Positions 42,736 through 51,535 of a stretch of DNA of 64,000 nucleotides are shown piece after piece. Each line of letters opens with the position of its first letter. Positions within the stretch are counted from its first letter, which is position 1. The notes under the pieces were generated by a model, which saw nothing but the letters and a program-made list of their open reading frames with translations, made no database searches and was not told the origin of the DNA. The stretch comes from Terriglobia bacterium (lineage in GTDB: Bacteria > Acidobacteriota > Thermoanaerobaculia > Thermoanaerobaculales > Thermoanaerobaculaceae). Made by a program: the position numbers and the translations under genes. The stretch is taken from assembly GCA_020073245.1 (NCBI GenBank), contig JAIQFQ010000009.1, positions 39,703-103,702 on the forward strand, in the 5' to 3' direction.

Positions 42736-43287
42736 ATGCATAGGGTTCAAGTCCTCGATGCGCGTGGCGTGGCAAGGGCGCTGGAGCGAATGGCCGCGGA
42801 GCTCGTCGAGCGGGTGGGGGACGAGAAGCTGCTCTACTTCGTGGGTGTTCAGACCCGCGGCGTCCCGATCGCGCACCGGCTAGCAAAGCTGGTGGCGGCC
42901 GCGACCGGTCACGAACCGCCGGTAGGAGCTCTCGACATCGCGCTGTACCGGGACGACGTCGGACCTTGGCGCGCGGCTCACCAGCAACCCATCCTGCGTG
43001 ACACCGAGCTGCCCGTGACCGTGGACGGCAAGGTGGTCTGCCTGGTGGATGACGTGCTCTATACGGGGCGTACGATACGAGCGGCTCTCGACACCCTGAT
43101 GGACTACGGGCGACCTCGCGCGATCCATCTCGCTGTGCTCGTGGACCGGGGCCACCGCGAGCTTCCGATCGCGGCAGAGTTTGTGGGCAGGACGGTTCCC
43201 ACCTCGCACGCCGAGGACGTCCAGGTGCGCCTCAAGGAGAGCGACGGCGAGGAGGGCGTCTGGATCGCCAAGGAGGTGGCGGAATGA
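42736..43287 (+). CDS. pyrR: PyrR-type uracil phosphoribosyltransferase / pyr regulator
   Basis: The 183-residue protein starts at ATG 42736 behind GGAGGAG. PyrR binds UMP/PRPP and regulates pyr genes by attenuation in many bacteria, with uracil phosphoribosyltransferase activity. The PRPP loop [19 protein letters not shown] is near residue 105. It heads pyrR-pyrB-pyrC, with ATGA overlap to pyrB. No classic attenuator is visible upstream, so its mode of regulation here is unclear. Confidence 0.93.
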   Translation: MHRVQVLDARGVARALERMAAELVERVGDEKLLYFVGVQTRGVPIAHRLAKLVAAATGHEPPVGALDIALYRDDVGPWRAAHQQPILRDTELPVTVDGKVVCLVDDVLYTGRTIRAALDTLMDYGRPRAIHLAVLVDRGHRELPIAAEFVGRTVPTSHAEDVQVRLKESDGEEGVWIAKEVAE

Positions 43288-44240
43288 GCGTGAAGGCGGC
43301 ACCGCGGCTGCGCGGCAAGGACCTGGTCGGCATCGACCCTCTTTCCCCTGGGGAGATCCAGCTCATCCTCGAAACGGCCGAGCAGATGCGGGACATCGCC
43401 GCACGGCCGATCAAGAAGGTCCCTGCTCTGCGAGGCAAGACGGTCGTCAACCTCTTCATGGAGGCCTCGACGCGCACCCGCTTCTCGTTCGAGGTCGCGG
43501 AGAAGCGCCTCTCGGCGGACTCGCTCAACTTCTCGGCCACGACCTCGTCGGTCAGCAAGGGCGAGACGCTTGTGGACACCGCCTTGAACCTCGAGGCGAT
43601 GCAGCCGGACTTTCTCGTGATCCGCCACCAGTACGCGGGCGCTCCGCACCAGCTGGCCCGCATCCTGAAGTCGTCGGTGATCAATGCGGGCGACGGGGCG
43701 CACGAGCACCCGACGCAGGCGCTGCTCGACGCCCTCACGATCCGGATGAGGCGCGGCGGCCTCGAAGGGCAGGTGGTTTCGATCGTAGGCGACCTTCAGC
43801 ACTCGCGGGTCGTACGTTCCAACATCCTGCTCCTGAACAGAATGGGGGCGACGGTCCGCGTGGCGGGGCCGCCGAGCCTGATCCCGCTCGAGATGGACAA
43901 GCTCGGCTGCCAGGTCTATACGCGCATGGAGGAGGCCATCGCCGGGGCGGATGTCGTGATGATGCTCCGCATTCAGCTCGAGCGGCAGGGGAGGATGAAC
44001 TTCCCGACCGTGCGGGAGTACTACGACTTCTTCGCCCTCACTCCTGAAAGGCTCAAGCTCGCGAAGAAGGACTGCCTCGTGATGCACCCGGGGCCGATGA
44101 ACCGCGGCGTCGAGATCGACTCGCGGGTGGCGGACGGTCCGCAGTCGGTGATCCTGGAGCAGGTCACTAACGGCGTCGCGGTGAGGATGGCGGTGCTGTA
44201 CTTGTTGGCGGGAGGACACGGTGAGCCGACTGCTGATTAA
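43284..44240 (+). CDS. pyrB: Aspartate carbamoyltransferase catalytic subunit
   Basis: The 318-residue enzyme joins carbamoyl phosphate and aspartate in pyrimidine synthesis. STRTR (in [18 protein letters not shown]) binds carbamoyl phosphate near residue 58. [10 protein letters not shown] and [13 protein letters not shown] are present. Length matches the class that lacks a fused regulatory domain, and no pyrI is adjacent. ATGA overlap with pyrR upstream, and a 20-base overlap with pyrC downstream, show tight translational coupling. Confidence 0.97.
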   Translation: MSVKAAPRLRGKDLVGIDPLSPGEIQLILETAEQMRDIAARPIKKVPALRGKTVVNLFMEASTRTRFSFEVAEKRLSADSLNFSATTSSVSKGETLVDTALNLEAMQPDFLVIRHQYAGAPHQLARILKSSVINAGDGAHEHPTQALLDALTIRMRRGGLEGQVVSIVGDLQHSRVVRSNILLLNRMGATVRVAGPPSLIPLEMDKLGCQVYTRMEEAIAGADVVMMLRIQLERQGRMNFPTVREYYDFFALTPERLKLAKKDCLVMHPGPMNRGVEIDSRVADGPQSVILEQVTNGVAVRMAVLYLLAGGHGEPTAD

Positions 44241-45513
44241 GCACGGACGGGTCGTGGACCCGAGCCAGCGGCTGGACGAGGGTCTCAACGTTCTGATCGT
44301 GGACGGCAAGGTGGCGCGCCTCGCGGAGCGCATCGAGGACAAGGGGACCGAGGTTCTCGACGCCACCGGCCTCGTGATCGCCCCCGGTTTCGTCGACGTC
44401 CACGTGCACCTGCGCGAGCCCGGGTTCGAGTACAAGGAAACGGTTGCGACCGGCGCCGCCGCAGCGGTCGCCGGCGGCTTCGCCTCCGTCTGCTGCATGC
44501 CCAACACTCAGCCGGTCAACGACAGTGCGGCCGTGACCGAGTTCATCCGGGCGCGTGCGACCGAGGCCGGGCTCGCCCGCGTCTACCCGATCGGCGCGGT
44601 TTCCAAGGGGCTCCAGGGCGAGGAGCTCGCCGAGATGGGCGAGATGGTTCGGGCTGGCGCGGTGGGCTTCTCGGATGACGGGAGGCCTGTCCACAACTCC
44701 TACCTGATGCGCCGGGCGCTCGAGTACGCACAGTTGTTCGGCGTGCCCGTGGTGGACCACTGCGAGGATCCCAGCCTTACCGGCAAGGGAGTCATGCACG
44801 AGGGCGGCGTCGCGACCCGTCTGGGCCTGCGCGGCATCCCGGCCGCGGCTGAGGAGATCATGGCGGCCCGGGACGTCGTGCTCGCGGAGCTGACGGGCGG
44901 GAAGGTCCACATCGCCCATGTATCCACACGCGGAGCGCTCGACCGTGTCCGCGACGGGAAGGGAAGAGGCGTGGCGGTCACTTGCGAAGTGACGCCTCAC
45001 CACCTCGCGCTCACCGACCAGGCGGTGGCCGATTCCGAGTACGACACCGACACCAAGATGAACCCGCCGCTGCGCAGCCCGGACCATGTCGAGGCTCTCA
45101 TCCGGGGTGTTCTGGACGGCACCGTGGACTGCCTCGCGACCGACCACGCACCACACCACGCCGACGAGAAGGTGCTCGAGTACGACCTTGCGCCATTCGG
45201 AGTCGTGGGCCTCGAGACGGCGATCCCGGTGACGTACGACCTGCTCGTTCGCCGCCACAAACTCCCGTTGCGGATGTTCGTCGCGCTGTGGTCGTCGAAC
45301 CCGGCCCGGCTGTTCCGGCTTCCGGGCGGTTCTCTCAAGGTCGGCAGCCCCGCCGACATTACACTCCTGGATCTCGAAGCGCGAGCCACGGTCAACCCCG
45401 ACAGGTTCCGTTCGCTGTCCAGGAACACACCCTTCGCCGGCCAACGTCTCAAGGGTTGGCCGGCCGCCACGCTGGTAGGCGGCAAGGTGGTGTGGAGGCG
45501 TGAGCGAAGGTAG
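44221..45513 (+). CDS. pyrC: Dihydroorotase (class I)
   Basis: The 430-residue zinc enzyme cyclises carbamoylaspartate. GTG 44221 lies inside the 3' end of pyrB. Zinc ligands are in [28 protein letters not shown] and [13 protein letters not shown]. The stretch [12 protein letters not shown] also fits, and the class I length (about 430) agrees. Its own 3' end overlaps the response-regulator start by 14 bases. It completes a three-enzyme stretch of pyrimidine synthesis together with pyrB. Confidence 0.96.
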   Translation: MSRLLIKHGRVVDPSQRLDEGLNVLIVDGKVARLAERIEDKGTEVLDATGLVIAPGFVDVHVHLREPGFEYKETVATGAAAAVAGGFASVCCMPNTQPVNDSAAVTEFIRARATEAGLARVYPIGAVSKGLQGEELAEMGEMVRAGAVGFSDDGRPVHNSYLMRRALEYAQLFGVPVVDHCEDPSLTGKGVMHEGGVATRLGLRGIPAAAEEIMAARDVVLAELTGGKVHIAHVSTRGALDRVRDGKGRGVAVTCEVTPHHLALTDQAVADSEYDTDTKMNPPLRSPDHVEALIRGVLDGTVDCLATDHAPHHADEKVLEYDLAPFGVVGLETAIPVTYDLLVRRHKLPLRMFVALWSSNPARLFRLPGGSLKVGSPADITLLDLEARATVNPDRFRSLSRNTPFAGQRLKGWPAATLVGGKVVWRRERR

Positions 45514-45889
45514 CCCGCGCCGCGTCCTCGTGGTGGACGACTCGCCGGTCCAGTGCGCCTTCTGGCGGCAGTTGTTGGAGCGGCGCTACGGTGCCAGGGT
45601 GGCGGTGGAGACGTTCAGTGACCCGCGGGCGGCGATCAACCAGCTCAGAGCGGACATCCATCTGATGCTGCTCGACTGGGAGATGCCGGAGCTTGACGGC
45701 GCGGCCGTCCTCGAAGAAGCGCGTCGCCGAGGTGTGAACCTCCGGCGGGTGATCATCTCCTCGGCGCATCCGGCTGACGAACTTCACCGCGCGTTCGATG
45801 CCTCCGGCTGTCTGGCAGTGATCGATAAGACGGAGCCCGAACAGCAGGCGGCATTCATGATGATCCTCGACTCGATCATGAAGCGGTAG
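45500..45889 (+). CDS. Single-domain response regulator (CheY-like)
   Basis: The 129-residue receiver starts at GTG 45500 inside pyrC (14-base overlap). It has the DD pair in LVVDDSPVQCAFW, the phospho-acceptor Asp in LMLLDWEMPELDG near residue 56, the Ser in IISSAHPAD and the Lys in VIDKTEPEQQ. There is no output domain, so it would act by phosphorylation or protein contact. Coupling to pyrC is odd and may reflect only overlap. The gene is followed by an inverted-repeat spacer. Confidence 0.88.
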   Translation: MSEGSPRRVLVVDDSPVQCAFWRQLLERRYGARVAVETFSDPRAAINQLRADIHLMLLDWEMPELDGAAVLEEARRRGVNLRRVIISSAHPADELHRAFDASGCLAVIDKTEPEQQAAFMMILDSIMKR

Positions 45890-45902
45890 CCGAAAGCAAA
45901 AA

Positions 45903-45998
45903 AAAGTCAAGGGTCAAGAGTCAAGAGTCAAAAGCGAGGCCGTCATCTGGGTGGGCCAAATTCCTCGACTCTCGGCTTTGAACTCTGGACTCTCAATC
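45903..45998. repeat. GTCAAGA-type inverted short-word repeat
   Basis: The left arm AAGTCAAGGGTCAAGAGTCAAGAGTCAAAAG has a 7-nt period (GAGTCAA). The right arm CTCGACTCTCGGCTTTGAACTCTGGACTCTCAAT includes the gcdH stop and is roughly its complement. It lies between converging genes and could be a bidirectional terminator. Confidence 0.65.
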
Positions 45999-47180
45999 GT
46001 CTTGCCGGGGAGGCATGAACGCCGGAATCCCAGTCAGGTGCTCCCCGAGGATCAGCGTATGCATGTCGTGCGTCCCTTCGTACGTGTAGACCGACTCGAT
46101 GTTCATCAGGTGTCGCATCACCGGGAACTCGTTGACGATCCCGTTCGCCCCGTGGATCTCGCGCGCCAGGAGCGCGCACTCCCGCGCGACCCAGCACGAG
46201 TTGCGCTTGGCCTGCGAGATCTGAACGAACGTGGCCTTTGCTTCATCCTTGAGCCGGCCGAGCCGCCACACCATCAGCTGGCCCTTGCTGATCTCGTTGG
46301 CCATCCACACGAGGCGTTCCTGGACGATCTGGTGCGACGCGATCGGTCGGTCGCCGAACTGCTTCCGGGTGGTCGCATAGTCGAGCGCGGCATGGAACGT
46401 CGCCAGCGCCGAGCCGAGGGCGCCCCACGCGATCCCGTATCGGGCCTGGCTGAGACACGCGAGCGGGCACCTCAGGCCGTTTGCTGCGGGCAGGCGACTG
46501 GCCTCCGGGACGCGACAGTCGGAAAGGACTAGCTGCGAGGTGACCGACGCGCGCAACGAGTACTTGCCTTTGTGCTCGACGGTCGAGAACCCCGGAGCGC
46601 CGCGCTCGACGAGGAAGCCGCGGATGGTACCTTCGTCGTCCTTGGCCCAGACGACCGCAACGTCTGCGATCGAACCGTTCGTGATCCACGCCTTCTCGCC
46701 GGAGAGGAGCCAGCCGTCGCCGTCACGTCGGGCGCGAGTCCGCATGGCGCCGGGGTTGGAGCCGAAGTCCGGCTCGGTGAGGCCGAAGCACCCGATCGCC
46801 TCGCCGCGGGCGAGCAGCGGGATCCAGTGATCCTTCTGGTCTGGCGAGCCCCACGTCATGATCGGGTGCATCACCAGCGCCGACTGAACCGAAACGAAGG
46901 AGCGCAGGCCGGAGTCGCCGCGCTCGAGCTCCTGCATCACGAGGCCGTACCCGACGTTCGAGAGGCCGGGAAGCCCGTACTCCGTGAGCGTCGCGCCGAA
47001 AAGGCTCAGCCGGGCCATCTCGGGCACCAGCTCGCTGGGGAAGTGCCCGTCCCATGCCCACGCCTCGATGTTGGGAAGGACGCGCTCGCGCACCCACTCC
47101 CGAACGGTGTCGCGAACCAGGCGCTCCTCGTCCGTGAACAGATCGCCGACTGCGAAGAGGTCGAGGGTCTCGTGTGCCAT
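45993..47180 (-). CDS. gcdH: Glutaryl-CoA dehydrogenase (acyl-CoA dehydrogenase family)
   Basis: The 395-residue flavoenzyme oxidises and decarboxylates glutaryl-CoA to crotonyl-CoA. ATG 47180 is chosen; the track ORF has 63 extra codons. TEPDFGSNPGAMRTRARRD and KAWITNGSIADVAVVWAKD match the GcdH subtype over other acyl-CoA dehydrogenases. The catalytic Glu is in TYEGTHDMHTLILG near residue 370. Its product feeds the 3-hydroxyacyl-CoA dehydrogenase step found at 12 kb. An extended -10-like TGCTAGGTT lies 33 bases before the start. Confidence 0.93.
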   Translation of the reverse strand: MAHETLDLFAVGDLFTDEERLVRDTVREWVRERVLPNIEAWAWDGHFPSELVPEMARLSLFGATLTEYGLPGLSNVGYGLVMQELERGDSGLRSFVSVQSALVMHPIMTWGSPDQKDHWIPLLARGEAIGCFGLTEPDFGSNPGAMRTRARRDGDGWLLSGEKAWITNGSIADVAVVWAKDDEGTIRGFLVERGAPGFSTVEHKGKYSLRASVTSQLVLSDCRVPEASRLPAANGLRCPLACLSQARYGIAWGALGSALATFHAALDYATTRKQFGDRPIASHQIVQERLVWMANEISKGQLMVWRLGRLKDEAKATFVQISQAKRNSCWVARECALLAREIHGANGIVNEFPVMRHLMNIESVYTYEGTHDMHTLILGEHLTGIPAFMPPRQDD

Positions 47181-47212
47181 CGTGGTGCCCTCCGGACGAA
47201 CCGAACTGGACC

Positions 47213-47221
47213 AACCTAGCA
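47213..47221 (-). promoter_or_regulatory. Extended -10-like TGCTAGGTT before gcdH
   Basis: It fits TGnTAnnnT on the minus strand, 33 bases before the gcdH ATG. Confidence 0.35.
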
Positions 47222-47272
47222 TTTCCGCCCTCGCCGCGTCACCAGCGTGCGGTCCGAGCCCCGTCAGCCCGG

Positions 47273-47281
47273 TGGTACGAT
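47273..47281 (+). promoter_or_regulatory. Extended -10-like TGGTACGAT before the 47327 gene
   Basis: It fits TGnTAnnnT, 46 bases before ATG 47327. It resembles the elements before pyrR (TGCTACGAT) and nnr (CGGTACGAT). Confidence 0.4.
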
Positions 47282-47326
47282 GATCTGGCGAGTACGCCGT
47301 CGGAAAGTGAAAGCGGGAGGGCGGGC

Positions 47327-47602
47327 ATGAGTCCCTACATGGGCGGTTCGGCACCGGCGATGGCCGCACAGGTGGCTGACGGCTACACCCTGATCAGCGC
47401 GGTCCAACTCAAGCGCCTGCTCGACAACGAGCTCGACCAGCTCCAGATCGAGCTCGAGCGGATCATACGCGACATCAGATCCGAGCCAATGAACCTCGAG
47501 GACATCCCGGCGATCAACGCGCGGAACCGGAAGATCGCGCGCATCTCGGGCGCTCTCCAGCAGCTCCAGATGACCAAGGCGAAGCGGAGGAGGGGCGCGT
47601 GA
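47327..47602 (+). CDS. Small helical protein, first gene of a coupled cluster
   Basis: The 91-residue protein starts at ATG 47327 after GGGAGG. It is mainly one amphipathic helix with heptads (LLDNELDQLQIELERIIRDI) and a basic C-terminal tail (KAKRRRGA). There is no membrane segment or signal. The stop overlaps the next gene's GTG start. I do not recognise the family. Charge pattern and length suggest a dimeric coiled-coil or nucleic-acid binder, but that is inference. Confidence 0.65.
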   Translation: MSPYMGGSAPAMAAQVADGYTLISAVQLKRLLDNELDQLQIELERIIRDIRSEPMNLEDIPAINARNRKIARISGALQQLQMTKAKRRRGA

Positions 47603-48558
47603 GCGAGGCGACGTGGTGGCGCCACCTCAAGGGCGACCCCACGCGCTTCCTGCTCTCTGACGACGAACCCGGGGTGATTTGGCGGACGCTCACGGTCCTG
47701 CTCGGCCGACCGCACGACAGCCCGGCGGTGGTTCGCGCGAAGCTTGCCGCGCGGGAGACCGGAATGGCCGCGCGCCTGCTGGCGACGCAGGACCCGATGG
47801 GCTATTGGGGCTCACCCGGGGGGTACGGAGCCCGCTGGGGCGGGACGGCGTGGCACGTGATCGCCGTGGCCGCGCTCGGCGCCGACCCGGAGGATCCTCG
47901 TGTCCAGCGCGGAGCGCAGGGGCTGCTCGAATCACTGCAACCCCGCTCGGGAGGGTTCTCCGCGGCGCGAGGCCGACCGCCGGCCGCCTGCTTCACGGCC
48001 GAGGTTTGCGCCGCTCTGGCCCGGCTCGGTTTCGCGCATAGCCCGCGCGTGCGTGAGGCGATCGCATGGCTCGCCGAGCGCGACGGCGGAAACGGCGGAT
48101 GGTCATGCCCCGAGCTGCGCCACCTCGTCGGCGGCGTGTGCCCTGTGGCGTGCGTCGGCGCTCTCCGTTTCGTGGCCGAGCTGGCGCCCCCGGACCGGAC
48201 GGCGCTCACCGGGATGGCGAAACGAGCCGCGCGCGTCCTGCTCGACCGCGGGTTGTGGCTGGAGGGCAACGCCCCGAGGGGGTGGTGGGCGCTCTCCCAT
48301 CCGAACCTCGGCAGGAGCGACCTCCTGGACGCGCTGTGGGCTCTGGCGAGGGTCGGGTGGCCCGCCGAACCGCCGATCCTGAACGCACTTCTCGGCGTGC
48401 TCGCCCGGCAGGACACCCTGGGCCGCTGGGTCCAGCAGCAGCCGGCGCCGTTCGGTGAGCCGGGAGGCGAACCGTCCCGGTGGATCACGCTGAAGGCCCT
48501 TGTGGCGGTTGCGGCGTATGGGGACTCGCTGGCCGTCCACCGTCAGGAGGAGGGATGA
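47599..48558 (+). CDS. Prenyltransferase/squalene-cyclase-like alpha-toroid repeat protein
   Basis: The 319-residue protein starts at GTG 47599 overlapping the previous stop. It has several QW/GGxW-type repeats: QDPMGYWGSPGGYGARWGGTAWHVIAV, DGGNGGWSCPELRH and QDTLGRWVQQQPAPFGEPGGEPSRW. These fit the (alpha/alpha)6 toroid of squalene cyclases and prenyltransferases. The usual catalytic DxDD is not visible, so enzymatic activity is doubtful. There is no membrane segment. Its stop overlaps the next ATG. Confidence 0.75.
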   Translation: MSEATWWRHLKGDPTRFLLSDDEPGVIWRTLTVLLGRPHDSPAVVRAKLAARETGMAARLLATQDPMGYWGSPGGYGARWGGTAWHVIAVAALGADPEDPRVQRGAQGLLESLQPRSGGFSAARGRPPAACFTAEVCAALARLGFAHSPRVREAIAWLAERDGGNGGWSCPELRHLVGGVCPVACVGALRFVAELAPPDRTALTGMAKRAARVLLDRGLWLEGNAPRGWWALSHPNLGRSDLLDALWALARVGWPAEPPILNALLGVLARQDTLGRWVQQQPAPFGEPGGEPSRWITLKALVAVAAYGDSLAVHRQEEG

Positions 48559-49277
48559 GCCGCGTTATTGTGACTGGAGCATCGAGCGGGATCGGCCTGG
48601 CGTGCGCGAGGGGGTTCCTCGAGGCCGGGCACACCGTCGTGGCGCACTACAGGACGGGCGCCACGGCTGCCGGGGCGCTTCGGGAGGAGTTCGGGCGAGA
48701 CCGCGTCGTAGCCGTGGCTACGGACCTCGCGACGGAGGCCGGGTGCATGGCGCTCGTGCGCGCCGCAGGAGCTCTCGACGTGCTCGTGCATTCGGCCGGA
48801 ATCTGGAACGACGGCGCGATCCGGACGCTCACCGCGGCCAACCTGGAGGAGATGTTCCGCACGAATACCTTTTCCGCCTACTACCTGGCCCGCGAGGCCG
48901 CGAATGCCATGAAGACCGGGAGCATCGTGTTCATCGGGTCGACCGCCGGTGAGCGCGGGGAACCGGGCCACAGCCACTACGCCGGTTCCAAGGCCGCACT
49001 CTGGGGGCTCGTGCAGTCGCTGGCTCAGGAGTTGGCCCCGGATGTCCGCGTCAACCTGGTGTCGCCGGGGTGGGTTCGGACGCCGATGGCCGAGGCCACC
49101 TTTGCGATCCCCGGCAAACTCGACGCGATTGTGTCCGCCATCCCCCTTCACCGCGTGGCGGAGCCGGAGGACGTCGCGTCGGCGGTCCTGTTCCTCGCGG
49201 ACGCCCGTCAGCGCCACCTCACCGGCGTGGACCTCGCGGTCTCGGGCGGTGCGTTGCTGCCGATGCCGCGGGGGTAG
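48555..49277 (+). CDS. Short-chain dehydrogenase/reductase
   Basis: The 240-residue NAD(P)-dependent enzyme starts at ATG 48555 in ATGA overlap. TGASSGIGLACARGF is the cofactor glycine motif. The Ser-Tyr-Lys triad is present as FIGSTAG, SHYAGSKAAL. LVSPGWVRTPM follows, as in the FabG-like classical SDRs, and the C terminus contains LTGVDLAVSGGALL. The substrate is unknown. It is the third gene of the coupled cluster. Confidence 0.9.
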   Translation: MSRVIVTGASSGIGLACARGFLEAGHTVVAHYRTGATAAGALREEFGRDRVVAVATDLATEAGCMALVRAAGALDVLVHSAGIWNDGAIRTLTAANLEEMFRTNTFSAYYLAREAANAMKTGSIVFIGSTAGERGEPGHSHYAGSKAALWGLVQSLAQELAPDVRVNLVSPGWVRTPMAEATFAIPGKLDAIVSAIPLHRVAEPEDVASAVLFLADARQRHLTGVDLAVSGGALLPMPRG

Positions 49278-49278
49278 A

Positions 49279-49312
49279 GACCGGGGTCCGGGATCCGGGG
49301 TCAGGGGTCCGA
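49279..49312. repeat. GGGTCCGGGATCCGG short intergenic repeat
   Basis: GACCGGGGTCCGGGATCCGGGGTCAGGGGTCCG lies after the SDR stop. It closely resembles the repeat after lpxA (378-413). Confidence 0.5.
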
Positions 49313-49369
49313 GAAAGGCGAAGAGGAAAGCTCCGATGCGCCGGACCAGAAGGTGAGGAGCGGGGAAAG

Positions 49370-50146
49370 GTGGGGAAGCGGGACCTGCTGATCCGGCGAC
49401 TGGAACAGATTGCCGGCGCCCTCGCGTCCACCGGGCGGGGGTTGGCACTGCTGGGGCTCGGCTCGTCGGGTCTCGATCTGGAGCGGATGGACCATTTCTC
49501 GGACCTCGACTTCTTCGCGATCGTCCCTCCGGGGAGCAAGGCGGGTTTTCTCGACGACCTCGGCTGGCTCTCGACCGTCGCGCCGATAGCGTTCTCGTAC
49601 AGGAACACTCCGGACGGTCACAAGGTGCTCTTCGCCGACGGCGTGTTCTGCGAGTTCGCGGTGTTCGAGCCCCAGGAGCTCGATGCGATCCCCTTCGCGC
49701 CCGGGCGGGTGATCTGGAAGGCTCCCGGTTTCGACGAGACGGCGTGCGCACCTCGGCCGCGGCCCGGCCCTGCGGAGGACGACAGGGACTGGTTGGTAGG
49801 GGAGGCGCTCACCAACCTATACGTTGGCCTCTCACGCCTCCGCCGGGGCGAGAAGCTGGCCGCGGAGCGCGCGATCCAGGTGAGCGCCGTGAACGCGGTC
49901 CTGAGGCTCGCGCCGCGGATCGAGACGGAGCGCGTGATCGCACGTGACCCGTTCGCCGAGGAGCGGCGGTTCGAGAGCCGCTTCCCCGGTCTCGCGGCGG
50001 ACCTCCCGTCGTTCGTGCAGGGGCTCGAGCGCAGCAGTGAGTCCGCGCTGGCGATCCTGCGTTTCCTCGAACGTCACTTCCCCGTCAACGACGCGATGGC
50101 GTCCGCAGTCCGCGTGCTGGCCGGCGGATCTCCCGGCGCTCGCTAG
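49370..50146 (+). CDS. Nucleotidyltransferase-fold protein of unknown function
   Basis: The 258-residue protein starts at GTG 49370 (weak GAGGAG upstream). The track ORF extends back into the SDR gene. The pattern LLGLGSSGLDLERMDHFSDLDFFAIV has the GS...D-L-D of nucleotidyltransferases (GSx10DxD). Aromatic segments follow, and the C-terminal half is helical with LVGEALTNLYVGLSRLRRGEKLAAERAI, which recalls aminoglycoside-nucleotidyltransferase-like helical domains. It is a soluble protein. The substrate is unknown. It lies 92 bases after the SDR gene, past the repeat. Confidence 0.75.
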   Translation: MGKRDLLIRRLEQIAGALASTGRGLALLGLGSSGLDLERMDHFSDLDFFAIVPPGSKAGFLDDLGWLSTVAPIAFSYRNTPDGHKVLFADGVFCEFAVFEPQELDAIPFAPGRVIWKAPGFDETACAPRPRPGPAEDDRDWLVGEALTNLYVGLSRLRRGEKLAAERAIQVSAVNAVLRLAPRIETERVIARDPFAEERRFESRFPGLAADLPSFVQGLERSSESALAILRFLERHFPVNDAMASAVRVLAGGSPGAR

Positions 50147-50157
50147 CCCAGGCCCAC

Positions 50158-51135
50158 TCAGCGGCCGGCCCGCACTCCGACGAGCAGTGAGGTCCGTGCG
50201 TCGAGGCGGTGCGACCCCCAGTCCCCGAACCCGGCGCCGCCGAAGATCCTCTCGAGCTCGCTCGGCGCCCAGCACTGACCATCGGGCGTGCCGGAGAGCA
50301 TGTTGACGGCGAAGAGCGCGGTGGTCGGAGGCCCCGAGTGGGCCTCGTCGTCCCACATGAACTCACGGATCAAGACCAGACCTCCGGGCCGTACCCCGGC
50401 CGCCACGTTGCGGGCGATCTTGGCGACGCCATCCGGGCCGTAGGAATGGAGGAGCGACGAAACGAGCGCGACGTCGCAGGGTGGGATCCGGCTCTTGAGG
50501 GCGTCTCCGACCTTGAAGTCGAGCCGCCTACCGACGGCACGCCCGGCCGCATACCCGCGCGCGATGGGGAGCACGTCGGGCAGGTCGAAAACGGTGGCCG
50601 TCAGGTTTGGGAAGCGCTCCAGCGCCGCCAACGTGAGCTCTCCCGGTCCGCCGCCGACATCCACGAGGTGCCCGAAGGCGCCCAGATCCACGTTGTCCCA
50701 GAGGGTCCATGCGCCGCGGCGGGCCATGTCGGCCATTGCGAGGATGAAGGCGCGCAGCTGCTCGTCGTCTTGGCGGCCCCGGGGGAGCGGTCTACCCGTT
50801 TCCAGGACCGCGTCGAGCCTCGCCCAACGCTGGAGAACGTGCCACTGGTGGGTGAAGGCGCTGTCCATCGAGGTTGAGGAAGCGGGGTCGAAGGTTGCCC
50901 GTAGCGCCTCTGGGACCGCGAGCAGGCCGTCCCTCCGCTCGAGTGCCCCCAGGCACACCAGGGCGTCGGCGAGGGTCGCGAGCGCGCGGGCGTCCAACCC
51001 CAACCGGGCGGCCAGGGCGTCCGGGGCCATCGGGCTCCCGACTAGCGTGGTGAAGACACCGGCATGGTTGGCGGCGAGGATGACGATCGAAGGCTGGAAA
51101 CCTCCGACGACCCTTTCGAGTTCCTGCGGCGTCAT
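50158..51135 (-). CDS. SAM-dependent O-methyltransferase family protein
   Basis: The 325-residue enzyme starts at ATG 51135 after AAGGAGG. The N-terminal helical region (residues ~1-100) is a winged-helix dimerisation domain. The SAM-binding motif LVDVGGGPGELTLAALERFP is near residue 158. The remaining Rossmann fold has LLHSYGPDGVAKIARNVAAGVRPGGLVLI and the C-terminal WAPSELERIFGGAGF. The layout matches the methyltransf_2/CrtF group of small-molecule methyltransferases. The product is unknown. It is convergent with the nucleotidyltransferase gene (stop codons 11 bases apart). Confidence 0.88.
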   Translation of the reverse strand: MTPQELERVVGGFQPSIVILAANHAGVFTTLVGSPMAPDALAARLGLDARALATLADALVCLGALERRDGLLAVPEALRATFDPASSTSMDSAFTHQWHVLQRWARLDAVLETGRPLPRGRQDDEQLRAFILAMADMARRGAWTLWDNVDLGAFGHLVDVGGGPGELTLAALERFPNLTATVFDLPDVLPIARGYAAGRAVGRRLDFKVGDALKSRIPPCDVALVSSLLHSYGPDGVAKIARNVAAGVRPGGLVLIREFMWDDEAHSGPPTTALFAVNMLSGTPDGQCWAPSELERIFGGAGFGDWGSHRLDARTSLLVGVRAGR

Positions 51136-51266
51136 CACGACCTCCTTCAAGCAGAGTAGCGCACCGCGGCGCAGCACCGGGATTCCGAGGCTCGCCGCTC
51201 CCGCCCGGAGCCAGGGGCGGCCTCCCTCCCGCGTCGAGACGGGCTATACCAGGGGCACGACGCATC

Positions 51267-51275
51267 TGCTATAAA
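51267..51275 (+). promoter_or_regulatory. Extended -10-like TGCTATAAA before the mini-ferritin
   Basis: It is close to TGnTAnnnT (last base A), 30 bases before ATG 51306. Confidence 0.35.
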
Positions 51276-51305
51276 GGTCCTTGCGAGGTTCGCCAGGGGG
51301 TTGGC

Positions 51306-51533
51306 ATGAGCGGCACCAGCGAATTCGGCGTCAACGAGCATACCCGTCCCGAAGAAGCGGTCAGGATCGCCATGGAGCGGGAGAAGAAGGCGCGGGAGTT
51401 CTACCTCACCTGCGCCGGGATCGTCACGGACCCTGGCGTCAAGAAGATGTTCGAGTTCCTGGCGCGCGAGGAGGGGAAGCACTTCGACCTGCTCGAGAGG
51501 GAGCACGACCGCTTCATCTCCGGGGATAACTGA
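51306..51533 (+). CDS. Half-length ferritin/rubrerythrin-like protein
   Basis: The 75-residue protein has two helices only: EEAVRIAMEREKKAREFYLTCA and KKMFEFLAREEGKHFDLLEREHDRF. The EREKKAREFY and EEGKH patterns are the metal-ligand helices of rubrerythrin-type ferritins, which normally need a four-helix bundle. Two copies would be required to make a diiron site. GGGGG precedes the start. The next gene starts 2 bases after its stop, so they are cotranscribed. No encapsulin gene is adjacent. Confidence 0.75.
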   Translation: MSGTSEFGVNEHTRPEEAVRIAMEREKKAREFYLTCAGIVTDPGVKKMFEFLAREEGKHFDLLEREHDRFISGDN

Positions 51534-51535
51534 CC

